Of a DNA stretch of 17,666 nt, positions 15,580 through 17,666 are shown piece after piece. The notes below the pieces were generated by a model that saw only the letters and a program-made list of their open reading frames with translations, did not search any database and was not told the origin of the DNA. The position numbers and the translations under genes are program-made. This DNA is from Agrobacterium fabrum (GTDB lineage: Bacteria; Pseudomonadota; Alphaproteobacteria; Rhizobiales; Rhizobiaceae), in contig QFOL01000046.1 of assembly GCA_003241215.1 (NCBI GenBank), forward strand, positions 1 through 17,666. Reading direction: 5' to 3'. Position 1 is the stretch's first letter, and the number at the start of each line of letters is the position of its first letter.

Positions 15580-16341
15580 TCAGAACAGCGACATCTGCCC
15601 CTCGTCCTTCGCCGGCCTGACCTTCGCCAGCGGCGCACTTTCCGGCACCGGCTCGATGAGATCCGCGCCGACATTGGCGACCTTGTTGACCCTGTCCGAG
15701 ACCGGGATCATCTCGAAAAAATCATCCTGAACCGGCCGCATCAGATCGGCGACCTCGCGCGGCTCCTGGGTCTTGCAATCCAGCCAGCGGCTGAAATCCT
15801 CGGGCGCGATGACAACAGGCATGCGGTCGTGAATACGGCCAATCGCGGCATTGGCGGCGGTGGTGAGGATCGCACCGGTATCGACCTCCGAACCATCGGC
15901 GGAAGACCAGGTTTCCATGAGACCGGCGAAGGCGACGATGCCGCCGCTTTTCGGGCGGATGAAGTAAGGCTGTGGTTTGCCGCCCTCCTCCTTCGGCGGG
16001 CGTCGCCATTCGTAAAAGCCGGTTGCCGGAACGAGGACGCGGCGATGGCGCATGGCGGCGCGGAAGGAGGCCTTGCCGATGGCGGTTTCCGACCGCGCAT
16101 TGATGAGCAGCGGAAAATCCTTCGGGTCCTTCACCCAGCCGGGCAGAAAACCCCAGCGGACCAACACGGCCCGGCGATTGGGCAGATTGCTGCCGCGCTC
16201 CTGTCGTTCGCCCTCCATCACGACCAGAATGGGCTGTGTCGGCGCAATGTTGAAACGGGCGGGAAAATCCTCAAGGCCGATCAGATCGAGATAATCGGCA
16301 ATCTCTTCCGGGCTCGCTTTCAGCACAAAACGTCCGCACAT
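15580..16341 (-). CDS. yedK: SRAP domain protein, abasic-site DNA crosslinker
   Basis: The 253-residue product is a SOS-response-associated peptidase (YedK/HMCES) family protein, which shields abasic sites in single-stranded DNA by forming a covalent link through its N-terminal cysteine. Key residues are Cys2 directly after the initiator Met (MCGRF), Asn81 in NARSET, Glu111 in GFYEW and His171 in RIHDRMP. Length is typical for bacterial members. The frame extends upstream to 16497, but ATG 16341 is required to expose Cys2 and has GAGGAG six bases before it. The ynfA stop lies 10 bases upstream within that ribosome binding region, so the two are probably cotranscribed. No LexA box was evident. 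Confidence 0.94.
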   Translation of the reverse strand: MCGRFVLKASPEEIADYLDLIGLEDFPARFNIAPTQPILVVMEGERQERGSNLPNRRAVLVRWGFLPGWVKDPKDFPLLINARSETAIGKASFRAAMRHRRVLVPATGFYEWRRPPKEEGGKPQPYFIRPKSGGIVAFAGLMETWSSADGSEVDTGAILTTAANAAIGRIHDRMPVVIAPEDFSRWLDCKTQEPREVADLMRPVQDDFFEMIPVSDRVNKVANVGADLIEPVPESAPLAKVRPAKDEGQMSLF

Positions 16342-16351
16342 GGCGTTCTCC

Positions 16352-16675
16352 TCAACCCCTTGGTCCGAACAGGATAACGGCGGTGCCGGCAAGGCAGACA
16401 ACACCGCCGGCGATATCCCACTTGTCCGGCGCATGCCCTTCCACCGCCCAGAGCCAGAAAAGCGAGGCGGCGATATAAATCCCGCCATAGGCGGCATAGG
16501 CCCTGCCCGCCGCTTCCGTCGGCGCCAGCGTCAGAAGCCATGCAAAAGCGGCCAGCGCCAGCATGCCGGGCAGCAATATCCACCCCGTCTTGCCGAGCTT
16601 CAGCCAGGCCCAGAAGGAAAAACAGCCGGCGATTTCGGCAAGGGCCGCCAATACGTAGATAAGATAAACCTTCAT
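16352..16675 (-). CDS. ynfA: YnfA/UPF0060 family small membrane protein
   Basis: The 107-residue product has four hydrophobic helices and the family signatures [14 protein letters not shown] near the N-terminus and [20 protein letters not shown] in the middle. YnfA proteins are related to small multidrug resistance transporters and likely work as dimers in the inner membrane; the substrate here is unknown. ATG 16675 is chosen because it gives the usual MKVYLIY start; an ATG at 16696 would add seven polar residues with no ribosome binding site. The gene diverges from the NUDIX gene and leads directly into yedK. Confidence 0.92.
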   Translation of the reverse strand: MKVYLIYVLAALAEIAGCFSFWAWLKLGKTGWILLPGMLALAAFAWLLTLAPTEAAGRAYAAYGGIYIAASLFWLWAVEGHAPDKWDIAGGVVCLAGTAVILFGPRG

Positions 16676-16706
16676 TCCACCGTCTTTAGCATGCACAATC
16701 GCGCCA

Positions 16707-16735
16707 GTTCCGGACTATGCTATCGGGCCCGGAAC
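16707..16735. promoter_or_regulatory. Inverted repeat in the ynfA-NUDIX divergent promoter region
   Basis: GTTCCGG (16707-16713) and CCGGAAC (16729-16735) are perfect 7-bp half-sites 15 bases apart, with a second TTCCGG-compatible CCGGAA at 16735-16740. They lie between the divergent starts at 16675 and 16807. It may be an operator serving both genes. A -10-like CTATAG occurs at 16765-16770, without a matching -35. Confidence 0.3.
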
Positions 16736-16806
16736 CGGAATCGATTTTCCAGATCACGGTATCACTATAGACAGGCCCAACCCGGCTGAAACAAGCGAAA
16801 CCATTC

Positions 16807-17223
16807 ATGACCCTGCGTATCAAGCCCCGCCCCGCCTCCTCCGCCATCGTCAGGAACGGAAACCGGCTGCTTCTCGTGCGCCGCATCAACCCACCCTCGA
16901 AGGACATGTTCGCCTTTCCGGGCGGGCGCGGCGAAGACGGCGAAACGCCCGCCGAAACGGCGCTACGCGAGCTGCACGAGGAAACCGGCATCGTCGCACG
17001 CAAACCGCAGCTATTCGCGACCTATGACCTGCCGTCGCGCGACGCGGAAGGGGTGCTGACGAGCCATTATTTCCTGTCCGTCTTCACCGTCGAAACCGAT
17101 GCCGATCCGCTCGTGACTGTCGGCGACGACGCGGCGGATGCGGGCTGGTATACGTTGGCGGAAATCCGCCGCCTGCCGGCGCCCGAGAGCGTCGTCGAAT
17201 GTGCCGAACGCCTGCTTGCATGA
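16807..17223 (+). CDS. NUDIX hydrolase
   Basis: The 138-residue product is a single NUDIX domain. The Nudix box Gx5Ex7REUxEExGU is complete from Gly40 to Ile62, with Arg54, Glu55, Glu58 and Glu59 for metal binding. Such enzymes hydrolyse nucleoside diphosphates linked to another moiety; the N-terminal ASSAIVRNGNRLLLVRR and FAFPGGRGE resemble MutT/ADP-ribose pyrophosphatase-like members, but substrate cannot be assigned. Length is normal. No clear Shine-Dalgarno precedes ATG 16807, and no better in-frame start was found. Confidence 0.92.
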   Translation: MTLRIKPRPASSAIVRNGNRLLLVRRINPPSKDMFAFPGGRGEDGETPAETALRELHEETGIVARKPQLFATYDLPSRDAEGVLTSHYFLSVFTVETDADPLVTVGDDAADAGWYTLAEIRRLPAPESVVECAERLLA

Positions 17224-17306
17224 TTGCCAGCCGGCCAGAATCGCTATTATTTAGAACATATCCGCCCGCCGGATGTTCACGAGTATGTGTGGGGCAGAAT
17301 AGAATT

Positions 17307-17666
17307 TTGATCAGGCCAACCATTTTCCTGTCTCTTTTTTTGAGCATGCTGGCAGCAGCAGGGCCAGAAGGCATCGCCCACGCGCAGCCTTCAAAACCCG
17401 CTTCGGAGGCACGTCCGCCGGAAGCGACGCCCCCCAAACCGGCGCCTTATGACGACAAGCTGGCTCGGCTGTCGGAAATATTGGGGGCTGTGCAATATCT
17501 GAGAACGCTGTGCCCCTCCTCCGGACCGGAGGACTGGCGTAGCTCGATGAGCGATCTCCTGGCTGCGGACACGGCCAACGAACCCGAACGACGTCAGCGC
17601 ATGACGGCTGCATTCAACCGTGGATACCGCTCCTTTGCGGCCATCCACACCAGTTGCACACGCGCC
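17307..17666 (+). CDS. Exported TIGR02301-like protein, 5' part (3' end outside window)
   Basis: The frame is open to the last base and encodes the first 120 residues of an exported protein. TTG 17307 gives MIRPTIFLSLFLSMLAAAG followed by AHAQ, a clear signal peptide with likely cleavage after an Ala near residue 26, then a Pro/Ala-rich linker and the domain YDDKLARLSEILGAVQYLRTLC ending in FNRGYRSF and TSC. The two Cys and the YDDKL...LG pattern suggest the TIGR02301 family of unknown function found in Rhizobiales. GTG 17289 in the same frame is an alternative start; ATG 17346 would destroy the signal peptide. Neither preferred start has a strong ribosome binding site. Confidence 0.75.
   Translation, partial: MIRPTIFLSLFLSMLAAAGPEGIAHAQPSKPASEARPPEATPPKPAPYDDKLARLSEILGAVQYLRTLCPSSGPEDWRSSMSDLLAADTANEPERRQRMTAAFNRGYRSFAAIHTSCTRA

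Noticed and set aside
15529..16377. Plus-strand frame of 282 codons antisense to yedK
   Set aside because: The minus-strand frame carries the SRAP catalytic residues; the plus-strand product is unrecognisable.

Overview
The window looks like a core chromosomal segment of a Rhizobiaceae alphaproteobacterium, most likely Agrobacterium or a close relative. The reasons are high GC with G/C-rich third positions, rhizobial-type intergenic inverted repeats, the adjacent short-form psd and pssA genes, a second FtsI-type penicillin-binding protein outside a division cluster, and proteins whose sequences resemble A. tumefaciens ones from memory. No search could be run. I see no rRNA, tRNA, CRISPR array, insertion sequence or prophage.

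Layout. (1) 1-636 is the 3' end of cysS. (2) A perfect 45-bp inverted repeat (661-813) precedes a tightly packed operon (894-3631): a DUF559 nuclease-like gene, three tandem GFA-family zinc proteins and a proline iminopeptidase gene, every junction an overlapping ATGA. The iminopeptidase gene carries an in-frame TAA that separates the catalytic Ser from the Asp and His. (3) rarD (+) converges on a class B PBP gene (-) across a shared hairpin. (4) A LOG-type nucleotide phosphoribohydrolase gene (-) diverges from a membrane-anchored LysM protein gene (+), which is followed by an Atm1-type ABC exporter. (5) psd and pssA form a phosphatidylethanolamine-synthesis operon ending in a U-tract terminator. 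(6) A 43-residue small protein gene with a good ribosome binding site and its own terminator lies at 13537-13668. (7) A REC-REC-GGDEF gene has a degenerate first receiver. (8) A second intergenic mosaic repeat precedes the minus-strand pair ynfA-yedK (SMR-like membrane protein, SRAP abasic-site protein). (9) A NUDIX hydrolase and the 5' end of an exported TIGR02301-like protein close the window.

Most genes are housekeeping: translation, envelope building (PBP, LysM, psd/pssA), nucleotide and DNA maintenance (LOG, NUDIX, SRAP), transport and c-di-GMP signalling. I do not see a clear new defence or mobile system. The points most worth following are the triplicated GFA operon with its broken last gene, the rewired diguanylate cyclase, the 43-residue protein, and several precise palindromes in promoter regions.
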